From positions 1-48,900 of IMG/VR virus record IMGVR_UViG_3300032294_001472: a stretch of 48,900 bases of DNA; one strand, given 5' to 3'. The notes under the pieces are model-generated. The model had not been told where the DNA came from. It did not search any database and saw only the letters and a program-made list of their open reading frames with translations. Shown one piece after another: positions 30,877 through 38,183 of this stretch. This DNA is from a virus. A program made the position numbers and the translations under genes. Within the stretch, counting starts at the first letter, position 1. Each line of letters begins with the position of its first letter.

Positions 30877-31201
30877 ATCGTTCGATAAATTTTTCGAGTT
30901 CGTAAATCGGTATGCCTAGTTTTTTGGCTAAGCTAATCTCTACGTTACAACCCCTCGACATCCACCATTTGTCGAGAAGAACAATAGCTTCTGCCTTTAA
31001 AAGCTCTGTAATGTCGCGCTTCATACACCTGGTCCACAATTCTTCAGGTGATCCTGTGTGCATAGCAACGATGTCTCGGCATATAACATGTGGATTGAGC
31101 GGGTGGTGCCCGGCTTCAAGTAGTTTAGATTGCGCAGCCTCAAAGGCTTCTCTATTCAGGTTTGGAATGCCCGTAATTGGGCCGCAGATGTAGACTATCA
31201 T
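30818..31201 (-). CDS. DUF4406 / nucleoside 2-deoxyribosyltransferase-like protein
   Basis: A 127-residue protein with the family signature VYICGPITGIPNLNREAF at the N-terminus, an internal HPLNPHVICR and the EAIVLLDKWWMSRGCNVEISLAKKLGIPIYE segment that pairs with the nucleoside-binding acidic residue. DUF4406 proteins resemble nucleoside deoxyribosyltransferases and occur in many phages, presumably in nucleotide salvage or modification. The end overlaps the HNH start by about 59 nt. Confidence 0.85.
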   Translation of the reverse strand: MIVYICGPITGIPNLNREAFEAAQSKLLEAGHHPLNPHVICRDIVAMHTGSPEELWTRCMKRDITELLKAEAIVLLDKWWMSRGCNVEISLAKKLGIPIYELEKFIERYGKETKLDFTGAGLPESKL

Positions 31202-31410
31202 AGTGCTGATACTGATTTAGCGTTGTGACTTATTAGCTGATTGAACCTGCGCTGTTGCATTTCAGCGGGGCCCATCAAATTGCGCGCTTGGCATATTTCA
31301 GCGTAAAGCTCCCAGTTAATGCGCAGTCCGTAGGCTACAGGCTGCAGGTTGTAATGTGACCACGCTTCCCGAGCGTGGCCACAAAAGAGTGCTCTAAAAA
31401 GGCAAATCAT
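31198..31410 (-). CDS. Unknown 70-residue protein overlapping ssb
   Basis: Start ATG at 31410 lies in the last codons of ssb (overlap 17 nt, different frame). Sequence MICLFRALFCGHAREAWSHYNLQPVAYGLRINWE shows one amphipathic/hydrophobic helix and a basic Gln-rich C-terminus (AEMQQRRFNQLI). The stop overlaps the DUF4406 ATG by 4 nt, which supports translation. No function known. Confidence 0.6.
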   Translation of the reverse strand: MICLFRALFCGHAREAWSHYNLQPVAYGLRINWELYAEICQARNLMGPAEMQQRRFNQLISHNAKSVSAL

Positions 31411-31819
31411 CTGACTTCTGATTAGATGTTGGATGAAACGAGTGCGGTGTAGGCTGCGGCATCGATGCAGGTGCGACAGGTGCAGCAGGTTGTTGCTGTT
31501 GCTGTCCACCGCCTAATAGCTCGATGTTCTGCACGTTCACTTCGAGCGATGCGCGTGTCTGTCCGTCACGGTCAGTGTAGGCACGTGTAGATACCTTTCC
31601 TTCAACGGCTACTTTGGTGCCGCGTTTCAGGTAGTTAGCAATAGCTGTGCTGCCGCCTGATTGCACCCATTTGGTGCATGAGAACCACTCGGTGTGTTCT
31701 TCTTGTCCGCGTTTTTCAGACACAGCGACAGAAAAAGAAATTGGGGTGTTGCCGTTAGCGGCAGCTTGGCGAACCTGAGCATCCTGCCCAATGTTGCCGA
31801 TAATGATTATTTTATTCAT
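31394..31819 (-). CDS. ssb: Single-stranded DNA-binding protein
   Basis: A 141-residue SSB: OB-fold start MNKIIIIGNIGQDAQVRQ, ISFSVAVSEK, EWFSCTKWVQSGGSTAIANYLKRGTKVAVEGK and a Gln/Pro-rich linker ending in the acidic tip KSDDLPF, which recruits partner proteins. It coats ssDNA in phage replication and recombination and would cooperate with RecT-type annealing. Confidence 0.95.
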   Translation of the reverse strand: MNKIIIIGNIGQDAQVRQAAANGNTPISFSVAVSEKRGQEEHTEWFSCTKWVQSGGSTAIANYLKRGTKVAVEGKVSTRAYTDRDGQTRASLEVNVQNIELLGGGQQQQQPAAPVAPASMPQPTPHSFHPTSNQKSDDLPF

Positions 31820-31847
31820 GGTTGTGCTATGGTATTAGTGGTTTATG

Positions 31848-32768
31848 TTATGGTATAAGTCGTTCTATTTTGTCAATCCACTGAGCGCGTGTAAGCTTCT
31901 CGGACGAGTTCAGAATTTCGAGAATGCGAAGCTTCATTGATGTACCGCCTGCAACATAACCTGAGCGGTAGTCTACTGACATGCCGCCCGGTGCAAATGT
32001 GCTTCTGTTTGCAACAGTTTCAGGCGTGTCAATAATTTGCTGTTCGTGTGGATGATGAAACTTCGTGCTGTCAGATGCAGGAGAGGCGTTTACGTCAACT
32101 GGAACGTTTTGCAGATACGCGCCTGGCGCCTTTGGTTGCAATGTCGGGATATCAAACGGGTTTGTTTTTTGCTCATTCTGCATTGCAGCCATTTCGCGTA
32201 AGCGTTTGAGCTCTGCCTGTTCGGCTTCCATTGCTGCTCTTGAAGCAAGGCCTGCCTTAATATGCCTTTCAAGCTCGTCTTCTTTCGCAGCGTAAACCAT
32301 TTCTGCGCTCAGTATCAGTTTGCCAGCGGTAAATACGCCATGCGCCTTTGTGTAGCCTGCCACACGCATCTGTTCGTCTACCCACGCTCTGCGCTCTGCT
32401 TCGATGCGTGCGTTCTCGGTGTCAATAACCTTGATCTTAGATGATAACGACTCCTCAATAGGTGCTAGCAGTGCGGTGAGGCGTTTGGCTTCCGCATCAA
32501 TAGCCTTGCCAGCTTCAAGAAATGGCTCTTTCAGTTCCTTGCGCTTCGCTTCGATTCCGGTGCGAAACTTTTTGACTTTACTGAGAGCCTGAGTAGCGGT
32601 TTTGTAATTTGCCTTGTCTTCAACGCCTGCAATGTTTACTTTGTTGCAGAAGTCTCTGATTTCGGCAATCTTGGCATCTGGTAGTTCGTAGGCCTTACTA
32701 ATCTCTTCGGGCTTAACTACAACGAGCGGTTGGTGCTCGAGTGGATTGGTTTGTGTTGTGTCTGTCAT
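31848..32768 (-). CDS. Coiled-coil protein of DUF1351-like type
   Basis: A 306-residue protein from ATG 32768 (MTDTTQTNPLEHQPLVV). Residues about 30-200 are a long charged coiled coil (AKIAEIRDFCNKVNIAGVEDKANYKTA, ALSKVKKFRTGIEAKRKELKEPFLEAGKAIDAEAKRL); an IEAKRKELKEPFLEAGKAID-like segment is typical of phage proteins encoded near recombination and ssb genes (DUF1351 and relatives). The C-terminus is Pro/Ser/Thr rich with a final helix. The role is probably structural or recombination related. Confidence 0.75.
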   Translation of the reverse strand: MTDTTQTNPLEHQPLVVVKPEEISKAYELPDAKIAEIRDFCNKVNIAGVEDKANYKTATQALSKVKKFRTGIEAKRKELKEPFLEAGKAIDAEAKRLTALLAPIEESLSSKIKVIDTENARIEAERRAWVDEQMRVAGYTKAHGVFTAGKLILSAEMVYAAKEDELERHIKAGLASRAAMEAEQAELKRLREMAAMQNEQKTNPFDIPTLQPKAPGAYLQNVPVDVNASPASDSTKFHHPHEQQIIDTPETVANRSTFAPGGMSVDYRSGYVAGGTSMKLRILEILNSSEKLTRAQWIDKIERLIP

Positions 32769-32775
32769 ATACCTA

Positions 32776-32883
32776 TTATTTGAAGGTGTCGGAATTGTAT
32801 AATTCATCATTAGTTTCGCGGATCACGCGTGGAATGCGAGTAAGCCACCAAATGAATGTAGCTGTGATAATTACGCTAACCAT
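32776..32883 (-). CDS. 35-residue membrane micropeptide
   Basis: Short gene: ATG at 32883 overlaps the stop of the upstream gene (ATGGTTAG). The product starts MVSVIITATFIWWLTRIP, one hydrophobic helix, then a charged tail ending NSDTFK. It fills the only gap between two genes and ends 7 nt before the next start, arguing for translation. Function unknown. Confidence 0.55.
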   Translation of the reverse strand: MVSVIITATFIWWLTRIPRVIRETNDELYNSDTFK

Positions 32884-33484
32884 TGTTTGTCTCTCCTTTC
32901 GCTTTGGCTATAATGTCAATAATTTTCGCATACCAATCGACTTGTTCTTGTACAGCCAGACTAACTGGGAATTTCTGTGCAATATGGTAAGCTGTTGCGG
33001 CAACTGCAATTCGGTCGGGGTTGGCAAGCAACTTATCGAAAGCATCTAACAGCTTAGTACGTTGTTCTCTTAGTTCCTCAATCATGTGGCGTTGGTTTTC
33101 GTTGCGAGCTTGGAGAGCTTCAATACATCCACGTTGTTCGCTTATGCATTTATCTAAGTGCTCTCGCTCAGATTGCATTGTAGCCATAGCATCGATGTCC
33201 TGAGTGGCGATGCGCTTCAACTGGTCGCGCTCCTCAATCATCGCAGCAACCCCGTTCTCTTGTAGCCAATCGTTCGGTACGTTCTTGCAGGCGTTGACGC
33301 AAGCTACGATGCGGGCTGCGTTGGCGTTACAAACGGATTCGCAAATCAAGTTTCCGCCGTAATACTCTACATTTTCGGGTCCGGTTGCCCCCTTTATGGT
33401 TATACCTTCCGCGCTATCTGCTACTACCGTTCCAGGTATGCCTATTCTCCACGGCTCAGGGGTGTGTTGTGTCTTGTTTTCCAT
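32876..33484 (-). CDS. Unknown phage protein with coiled coil
   Basis: A 202-residue protein, start ATG 33484 (MENKTQHTPEPWRIG). The N-terminal module 'HTPEPWRI..(N)AARIVACVNAC' occurs in many phages of diverse hosts but has no assigned function. A coiled coil spans about 95-160 (EERDQLKRIATQDIDAMATMQSEREHL). The C-terminal part (AVAATAYHIAQKFPVSLAVQEQVDW) is helical. A longer upstream start is unlikely as it would run into the lipoprotein gene. Confidence 0.72.
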   Translation of the reverse strand: MENKTQHTPEPWRIGIPGTVVADSAEGITIKGATGPENVEYYGGNLICESVCNANAARIVACVNACKNVPNDWLQENGVAAMIEERDQLKRIATQDIDAMATMQSEREHLDKCISEQRGCIEALQARNENQRHMIEELREQRTKLLDAFDKLLANPDRIAVAATAYHIAQKFPVSLAVQEQVDWYAKIIDIIAKAKGETNNG

Positions 33485-33488
33485 AGTA

Positions 33489-33971
33489 TTAACGAGATAT
33501 GATGTAAGCGTAAGTGATATATCCACCATCTACAAACCGCAGGCGGATTTTGGTCATGTTCGTTGCGCAAACAGTAATGGCATCATCAATAGCGTTGTGT
33601 CCGCTATCTGCTACAGTGTATGTGCGAGTGTGAACAACTTGATTGTTGTTGTCCATAACCTCGAGCACGGCAGTCTGAGTGCCATTCAGCGTAATCTCGA
33701 TTCCGTATTGGATAGAGCGTGTTGAAGGAAAATTGATTTCAAGCGTAGCGTTTGGTTCTGTTGCATACAGGTCGTAACCAAGTTCCTCGAAACGGCCGTT
33801 GTGTTGGGTGAAATCTTGCCATGATGAGCCGCATGTAACGATGTATGCGGTGTTTTGTTGAACGAGCGCAGCAGTCTCTTGTGTTGTTGCCGGAAATACG
33901 TCCTCGTTTGTTTCTTTGGTGCATGATGCCAGCCCTGCCAGCATTGATGCGAAGATGAATAATTGTTTCAT
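33489..33971 (-). CDS. Small lipoprotein
   Basis: A 160-residue protein from ATG 33971: MKQLFIFASMLAGLASCTKET is a lipoprotein signal with lipobox LASC (Cys17) and acidic residues after the Cys. The mature part is beta-rich (ATLEINFPSTRSIQYGIEITLNG; TKIRLRFVDGGYITYAYI). It would be exported to the cell surface or periplasm; superinfection exclusion is a known job of phage lipoproteins, here only a guess. Its leader carries a GC-rich hairpin with a GCAA loop. Confidence 0.77.
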   Translation of the reverse strand: MKQLFIFASMLAGLASCTKETNEDVFPATTQETAALVQQNTAYIVTCGSSWQDFTQHNGRFEELGYDLYATEPNATLEINFPSTRSIQYGIEITLNGTQTAVLEVMDNNNQVVHTRTYTVADSGHNAIDDAITVCATNMTKIRLRFVDGGYITYAYIISR

Positions 33972-33986
33972 GTTGTTGTGTGTTAT

Positions 33987-34004
33987 GGGGCGGTTGCCCG
34001 CCCC
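33987..34004 (-). promoter_or_regulatory. GCAA-tetraloop hairpin in the lipoprotein leader
   Basis: Minus-strand stem GGGGCGG/CCGCCCC (7 bp) capped by GCAA, ending 15 nt before the ATG at 33971 and followed by ATAACAC. Position and loop match the hairpin before radC. No T-run follows. Confidence 0.6.
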
Positions 34005-34009
34005 GGTGA

Positions 34010-34213
34010 TTATTTTACTCTTGAATATTCGTCTGTTTTCAAAAACTCTTTCCAATCGTTGCCTGTCCAATGTTTAGCCGATCTGAAATCGTCTTTGTCC
34101 ATTTTAAAAGTGCGGTACTTACTTCCGTTTGTGCGCAATGTAAACGTGCGAGATGAGTTGTTGGGTGTAACTCGGATTTCTTGTCCTGTGATTGTTGTTA
34201 CCGTGTGTGTCAT
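34010..34213 (-). CDS. Unknown 67-residue basic protein
   Basis: Starts MTHTVTTITGQEIRVTPNNSSRTFTLR, a small beta-barrel-like pattern, then KYRTFKMDKDDFRSAKHWTGNDWKEFLKT, a helical aromatic tail. No motif of known function. It has its own promoter (34235-34263) and an A/C-rich leader (AACACAACAC). ATG 34213 is favoured over an upstream one within the promoter. Confidence 0.68.
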   Translation of the reverse strand: MTHTVTTITGQEIRVTPNNSSRTFTLRTNGSKYRTFKMDKDDFRSAKHWTGNDWKEFLKTDEYSRVK

Positions 34214-34234
34214 GTGTTGTGTTATTTGATGGGT

Positions 34235-34263
34235 CAAAGATACGCAAATTTTCATATTTCCAA
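34235..34263 (-). promoter_or_regulatory. Bacteroidota-type promoter
   Basis: Minus-strand TTG (34263-34261), 18-nt spacer, TATCTTTG (34242-34235), a full TAnnTTTG match. The spacer end ATGAAAATTTGCG nearly repeats that of the promoter at 38135-38163, pointing to co-regulation. The predicted start is about 15 nt before the ATG at 34213. Confidence 0.68.
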
Positions 34264-34316
34264 CTATTCGACTATTTCGCAGGCAAATATTTTTCTAAAA
34301 CGCTCATAATGAGCCT

Positions 34317-34351
34317 AAAAAAATTAGCCCCGCAGATTGCTCCGCAGGGCT
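34317..34351 (-). terminator. Terminator after the primase-helicase gene
   Basis: An 11-bp stem (34341-34351 with 34326-34336 on the minus strand, two G-U pairs) capped by GCAA and followed by AATTTTTTT. This is a Rho-independent terminator 48 nt after the primase stop, and shares the tetraloop of the leader hairpins at 27855 and 33987. Confidence 0.8.
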
Positions 34352-34399
34352 ACACACAACACACTGTGCCGGTACACGTACCGATACAGCGAATATCGT

Positions 34400-37189
34400 C
34401 TATTTTTCGGTCGTTCCCAAAATGCTTTTTAACGGCAGAGCTACTGCCCTGGTAATTGCGCCACTTGCAAAACGTGCCGTTGTCTTTTCCTTCGCTCCTT
34501 CGTGGCGTAGCAATATGCGGTGATGATTCTTGTTCCATGCCGTATCTCTGAGCATTTTGCGTATCTGTTCGGAGCTGTGCGAAACAACCAGGTGCCCATC
34601 CATTGGAGGGGCGAACTGCTCATTCTCCACTTTTAAGCCAAGTCGTTTCAGCGTGTCGTTGGCCACAACAGGTCCAACAACGGCATCGTGTGACAACCCG
34701 GCTGCGTTCTGCACCAGCTCACCCACGTTGCGCTCAACCGTTCCGTGCTCACCGTTTACCCTTACCATTTGGTCAAGGATGTAAGACACCAGCGACATTT
34801 CGTCCTTGGTCCCGTCCAGTGCACGTTCTTCGCTCCAATCCTTTTCAGACACCCACTTTATTGCTGCCTCGTATGAAACCTCTCTATCGGAAAACAACGA
34901 GTATGCACCCGCCAACAACGCTCCGAGCTGATCACCCTGGCGTTGCTCACCGAGTACCGATGCAGCAGCGTTGGCAAACGTCTGAGCGTTCTTCAATATC
35001 ACCGGAAGCAGCGTAACAGTTCTTGCCTGCAACCGCTGTACAAATTCGTCAGTAAAAAGCTCGTTGTATAGCTCTTGCAGTTTCTGCCAGCGCTCTTTTT
35101 TCAACTTCTCATTGTTTATTGCCCGCATGGACAGAATGGTAATACGGCTGCGGTCTGATTGTTGTGCAGCCTGCACCCCGATAGATGCGAACGCGAAACA
35201 CGAGCGTATGCTGTACGACTTGGCTGCACCCGTGGCAGAGCCTTTAATGAGCAAGCCACCGTCATCCGTTGAGGCCGAACGCATCAAGGTAAGGATGTTT
35301 TGAATCCGCTCTGCGCTGCGCTTGTCGTCTATGTCCGCCTCATCGAAAACAACAGGCAAGGCATCGTGGTTGAGCGTTTGGCGCAAGCCTGCTTCTGATG
35401 TTTCGCCCTGGACTGCAAGCGCGGTTTCTCCCAACAGTCTGCGGACGATGTTTTTGAACACCCACGATTTTCCGGTGCCTGCCGACCCTGTAAGCCAAAT
35501 GTGTGGACGCCATCTAAGCGCACCGCAAAATGGAGCCACAACACACCACCCTGCTAAGAGGTATGTGTTCACGTCACGCTCCCAATTGAGCATGCTCAGC
35601 ACCTCAATCAGTCGGTTGGCTTCTTTCGTTTTCAGAGGGTTGCTCGTTTCAACACCTAAGTCGTCAGACGTTTCATAGACGAACCTGGACTCGAGCGACC
35701 CGAGCTTTTGATTTTGTCCGTCAACAATCAGTTCGCTTCCGGTGTGAATGATTACGCGTTCCTTATCCGTCCATGCACCGCGCCCGCGGATGTAGCGCTC
35801 ATTGAACGGACCAGTTTTGATGCTGGTGCGTATGAGAAATTCCTGAGCGCCTTCGATGCTGATTCCTGCCCTTCCTGATGGGAAATGTGTTTCCCAAAAA
35901 GACAAAGGGGCAAGGGATATGAGCGCAGATTTGCTTATTGCAGATGCCGTGAATGATAGTGTTGCCTTAGCCTCGTGCTGGAAAAAATGGTGGCGTAGTG
36001 AGCCTTCGGCCTTATCCCAACCGAGAAACTTAAAGTGTGCGGAGAAGCCAAGCGGATCATAGCCCTTATGTGGCTCAGTGAAGCCTGGCTCACCTTCGTG
36101 GTCGTATGTCGGTTCAGGATTGATTGGTGGCGGTTCGGGATTGCTTGGTGGTGGTTCGGGCTTCAACTCTTTGAACTGCCAACGTCCGTCCATTGGACCG
36201 AATTCGTAGACCGATTCACGGCCTATCTGAATCATGCGCCACATGTTGCCGTGCGTTGGTGGCACATCGTCCACTAATCGGCTGAGCACGAACTCGCGGA
36301 GCTGCCCAGGTTGCCATTCCGTGTCCGCACAGTCCCAACCCTTCGGCAATGTAGTGTCGAGCGGAACGAGCTTGCTGAGGCTCAGCATGTGATTGGTGAG
36401 GTGGCGAACATGCAGCATGGCGCTGATGCCTTGCACATCGTTATCCGGCCACATAAGCACCTTGCGCCCCCACAGTGGAGCCCAATCCACATGCGCGATA
36501 GCCATCGAACCACCCGGCCATGTAGTTACAACCACACGCGAAGGGTCGAGCTGTGCCTGTGCTGCGTCTGCGGTTTTCTCGCCTTCAACGAGCAGTACGG
36601 TTGCCGATGGGTTGGCTTCGAGTAGGTGCAGGTTGTACAGTGGACGAGGGTTGTCGAACCCTTGCCAACGCCATTCCGAGCGGTTGCCGTCCGTAGCCCA
36701 TACATAGGGCAGAACTTCCTTGCCGTCAGGCGTATCGAACCTGCACACGAAACCATACAGCCTGCCGTCCGCAAGCCGGTACGTCCATGCCTTGGACGGT
36801 AGCCCGTGTCGGTAGTGGCTAACCTCTCCTACCAATTCATCGGGTGGTATTTGCTGCTGCCACGGACGAGCCTGTTTCGGCTTGGCTTGGCGTTTCGGTT
36901 TGTCGCCTGTCTGGTCGCTCACTGCGTGTGCGTATATCTCCTTGCAAGATTCCTGAAATGTTTTTCCGGCATAGTCCATTACAAACGCAATAGCATCACC
37001 GCTCCAACCGCAGGCAAAACACTTCGCCAGGTTTTTAGAAGGCGTGACTGTTAGTGATGCATGGTGGTCGTCATGAAAAGGGCATGTGGCTTTTAAGTGT
37101 GCGCCCTCTTTTTTTAAATGTATATACCGCCCGATAACATCTGCTATCGGGTTATTGTCTATAATACGTTGAGTGTCGATTCGCTGCAT
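34400..37189 (-). CDS. DnaG-type primase fused to helicase (DUF927-like)
   Basis: A 929-residue replication protein. CHC2 zinc finger: C36, H39, C57, C60. Toprim-like domain: E202 in LLVEGEK and D249/D251 in WPDNDVQG. A Pro-rich linker (about 344-368) joins the DUF927-like helicase half, which has Walker A GSAGTGKS (568-575) and Walker B VVFDEAD (613-619), and later NNEKLKKERWQKLQELY helices. It combines primer synthesis and unwinding at the fork, a common arrangement in phages and satellites. A terminator follows; the upstream leader is an A/C-rich run rather than a Shine-Dalgarno site. Confidence 0.92.
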   Translation of the reverse strand: MQRIDTQRIIDNNPIADVIGRYIHLKKEGAHLKATCPFHDDHHASLTVTPSKNLAKCFACGWSGDAIAFVMDYAGKTFQESCKEIYAHAVSDQTGDKPKRQAKPKQARPWQQQIPPDELVGEVSHYRHGLPSKAWTYRLADGRLYGFVCRFDTPDGKEVLPYVWATDGNRSEWRWQGFDNPRPLYNLHLLEANPSATVLLVEGEKTADAAQAQLDPSRVVVTTWPGGSMAIAHVDWAPLWGRKVLMWPDNDVQGISAMLHVRHLTNHMLSLSKLVPLDTTLPKGWDCADTEWQPGQLREFVLSRLVDDVPPTHGNMWRMIQIGRESVYEFGPMDGRWQFKELKPEPPPSNPEPPPINPEPTYDHEGEPGFTEPHKGYDPLGFSAHFKFLGWDKAEGSLRHHFFQHEAKATLSFTASAISKSALISLAPLSFWETHFPSGRAGISIEGAQEFLIRTSIKTGPFNERYIRGRGAWTDKERVIIHTGSELIVDGQNQKLGSLESRFVYETSDDLGVETSNPLKTKEANRLIEVLSMLNWERDVNTYLLAGWCVVAPFCGALRWRPHIWLTGSAGTGKSWVFKNIVRRLLGETALAVQGETSEAGLRQTLNHDALPVVFDEADIDDKRSAERIQNILTLMRSASTDDGGLLIKGSATGAAKSYSIRSCFAFASIGVQAAQQSDRSRITILSMRAINNEKLKKERWQKLQELYNELFTDEFVQRLQARTVTLLPVILKNAQTFANAAASVLGEQRQGDQLGALLAGAYSLFSDREVSYEAAIKWVSEKDWSEERALDGTKDEMSLVSYILDQMVRVNGEHGTVERNVGELVQNAAGLSHDAVVGPVVANDTLKRLGLKVENEQFAPPMDGHLVVSHSSEQIRKMLRDTAWNKNHHRILLRHEGAKEKTTARFASGAITRAVALPLKSILGTTEK

Positions 37190-37224
37190 ACATGATTGTT
37201 GTGTGTTGTGTTGTGTGTGTGTTG

Positions 37225-37620
37225 TTATTTCGCGTGAAACCTGATGATATCGAGAGCGCCTTCTGGTGTGCGGACAATTCCGGCAATGCCACCATTTTCG
37301 GCAACAAAGTTCACAAAATTGAGCTGCTTCGGATTCACGCGCCCGGTTTCAGATTTCACTTCTATGGCCGTGAAAACTGCAACTTTTTTGCCCACCATTT
37401 CGGGCGTAATTTCAACGGCGGTCCAACCAATAAGGTCAGAACTTCCTTCGCATAACCCGGCATGAATCGGACGGGCGTTTTCAATTAGCACGTTGCCTGA
37501 GCCGTTGATGCGTTTGGCGTTGCCAATCCAGCCCATGCCCGTGTTGTTGCGGAAAATTTTGACGTGCGGAAGCTTGCCCAAGGCAAGTTCTATCATCCGC
37601 ATGATGTTAGCTTCTTTCAT
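37225..37620 (-). CDS. VRR-NUC domain nuclease
   Basis: A 131-residue endonuclease of the PD-(D/E)XK VRR-NUC type: GSSDLIGWTAVEITPEM carries the catalytic Asp, FTAIEVKSETGRVNPKQLNFV gives the ExK plus Gln signature, and VAENGGIAGIVRTPEGAL is the last strand. These standalone nucleases cut branched DNA or flaps during phage replication. Start and the upstream stop overlap (TAATG). A second ATG at codon 7 is possible. Confidence 0.88.
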   Translation of the reverse strand: MKEANIMRMIELALGKLPHVKIFRNNTGMGWIGNAKRINGSGNVLIENARPIHAGLCEGSSDLIGWTAVEITPEMVGKKVAVFTAIEVKSETGRVNPKQLNFVNFVAENGGIAGIVRTPEGALDIIRFHAK

Positions 37621-37730
37621 TAGTCTCTCGGAATAATAATGTATAAAATCAGGATAAAAACAATGGCTGATGCCATCAGCGGGTTCTGATGGAATAAGTC
37701 AATAATAACCTGCAAGCCTACTTTATCCAT
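37620..37730 (-). CDS. 36-residue membrane micropeptide
   Basis: A short gene with ATG at 37730 overlapping the upstream stop (ATGGATAA) and its own stop overlapping the nuclease start (TAATG). Product MDKVGLQVIIDLFHQNPLM then SAIVFILILYIIIPRD: a C-terminal single-pass membrane helix with a short positively charged end. Coupling at both ends supports translation. Function unknown; phage micropeptides of this sort often alter host membrane enzymes. Confidence 0.6.
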   Translation of the reverse strand: MDKVGLQVIIDLFHQNPLMASAIVFILILYIIIPRD

Positions 37731-38109
37731 TCTTGGTGTTATTAAACGATGATGTAATAATCGGCCAGTATTTCTTGGCTACAGGTTCGGCACCAATTAG
37801 CATTGTTCCATTGCCGTCCGCTTCAATGCTGTCAACGATGGATTTTGCAAGTTTTGCGCTGTTGAAAACTAATGAGCGGTCATTGTTGTAAGCACGAAGT
37901 ACGAAGCCTTCTTTCTCAACAGTAATGTACCAATCTTTTGGATTTGTTTCGTCTTGGTGCAACAACACCTGGTCGCCCGATTCGAGCCCAAGCAGCTCTT
38001 TTGCTGATTTGTTGAGGTAAATAGCTCCTGTTTCGGAGGACACATGAATTGTTGGTTTGCCTGTACGAACAAATGATGAGTTCTGAGGCGTGAAGGATTT
38101 TAATTTCAT
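37723..38109 (-). CDS. Unknown protein with AbrB-like motif
   Basis: A 128-residue protein with a segment IHVSSETGAIYLNKSAKELLGLESGDQVLLHQDE (residues about 20-55), close to the swapped-hairpin AbrB/MazE DNA-binding motif, followed by KDWYITVEKEGFVLRAYNNDRSLVFNSAKLAKSIVDS. First gene behind the promoter at 38135-38163. Many Bacteroidota phages carry such a gene; a DNA-binding regulatory role is possible. Confidence 0.7.
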   Translation of the reverse strand: MKLKSFTPQNSSFVRTGKPTIHVSSETGAIYLNKSAKELLGLESGDQVLLHQDETNPKDWYITVEKEGFVLRAYNNDRSLVFNSAKLAKSIVDSIEADGNGTMLIGAEPVAKKYWPIITSSFNNTKNG

Positions 38110-38134
38110 TGTATGTTGTGTTTAATTTGGACGC

Positions 38135-38163
38135 GCAATATACGCATATTTTCATAAGTGCAA
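38135..38163 (-). promoter_or_regulatory. Bacteroidota-type promoter
   Basis: Minus-strand TTG (38163-38161), 18-nt spacer, TATATTGC (38142-38135), two mismatches to TAnnTTTG. The spacer end ATGAAAATATGCG matches 12 of 13 bases of the promoter at 34235. Start predicted about 19 nt before the ATG at 38109. Confidence 0.58.
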
Positions 38164-38183
38164 AATTATTTTTCTATTTTCTA

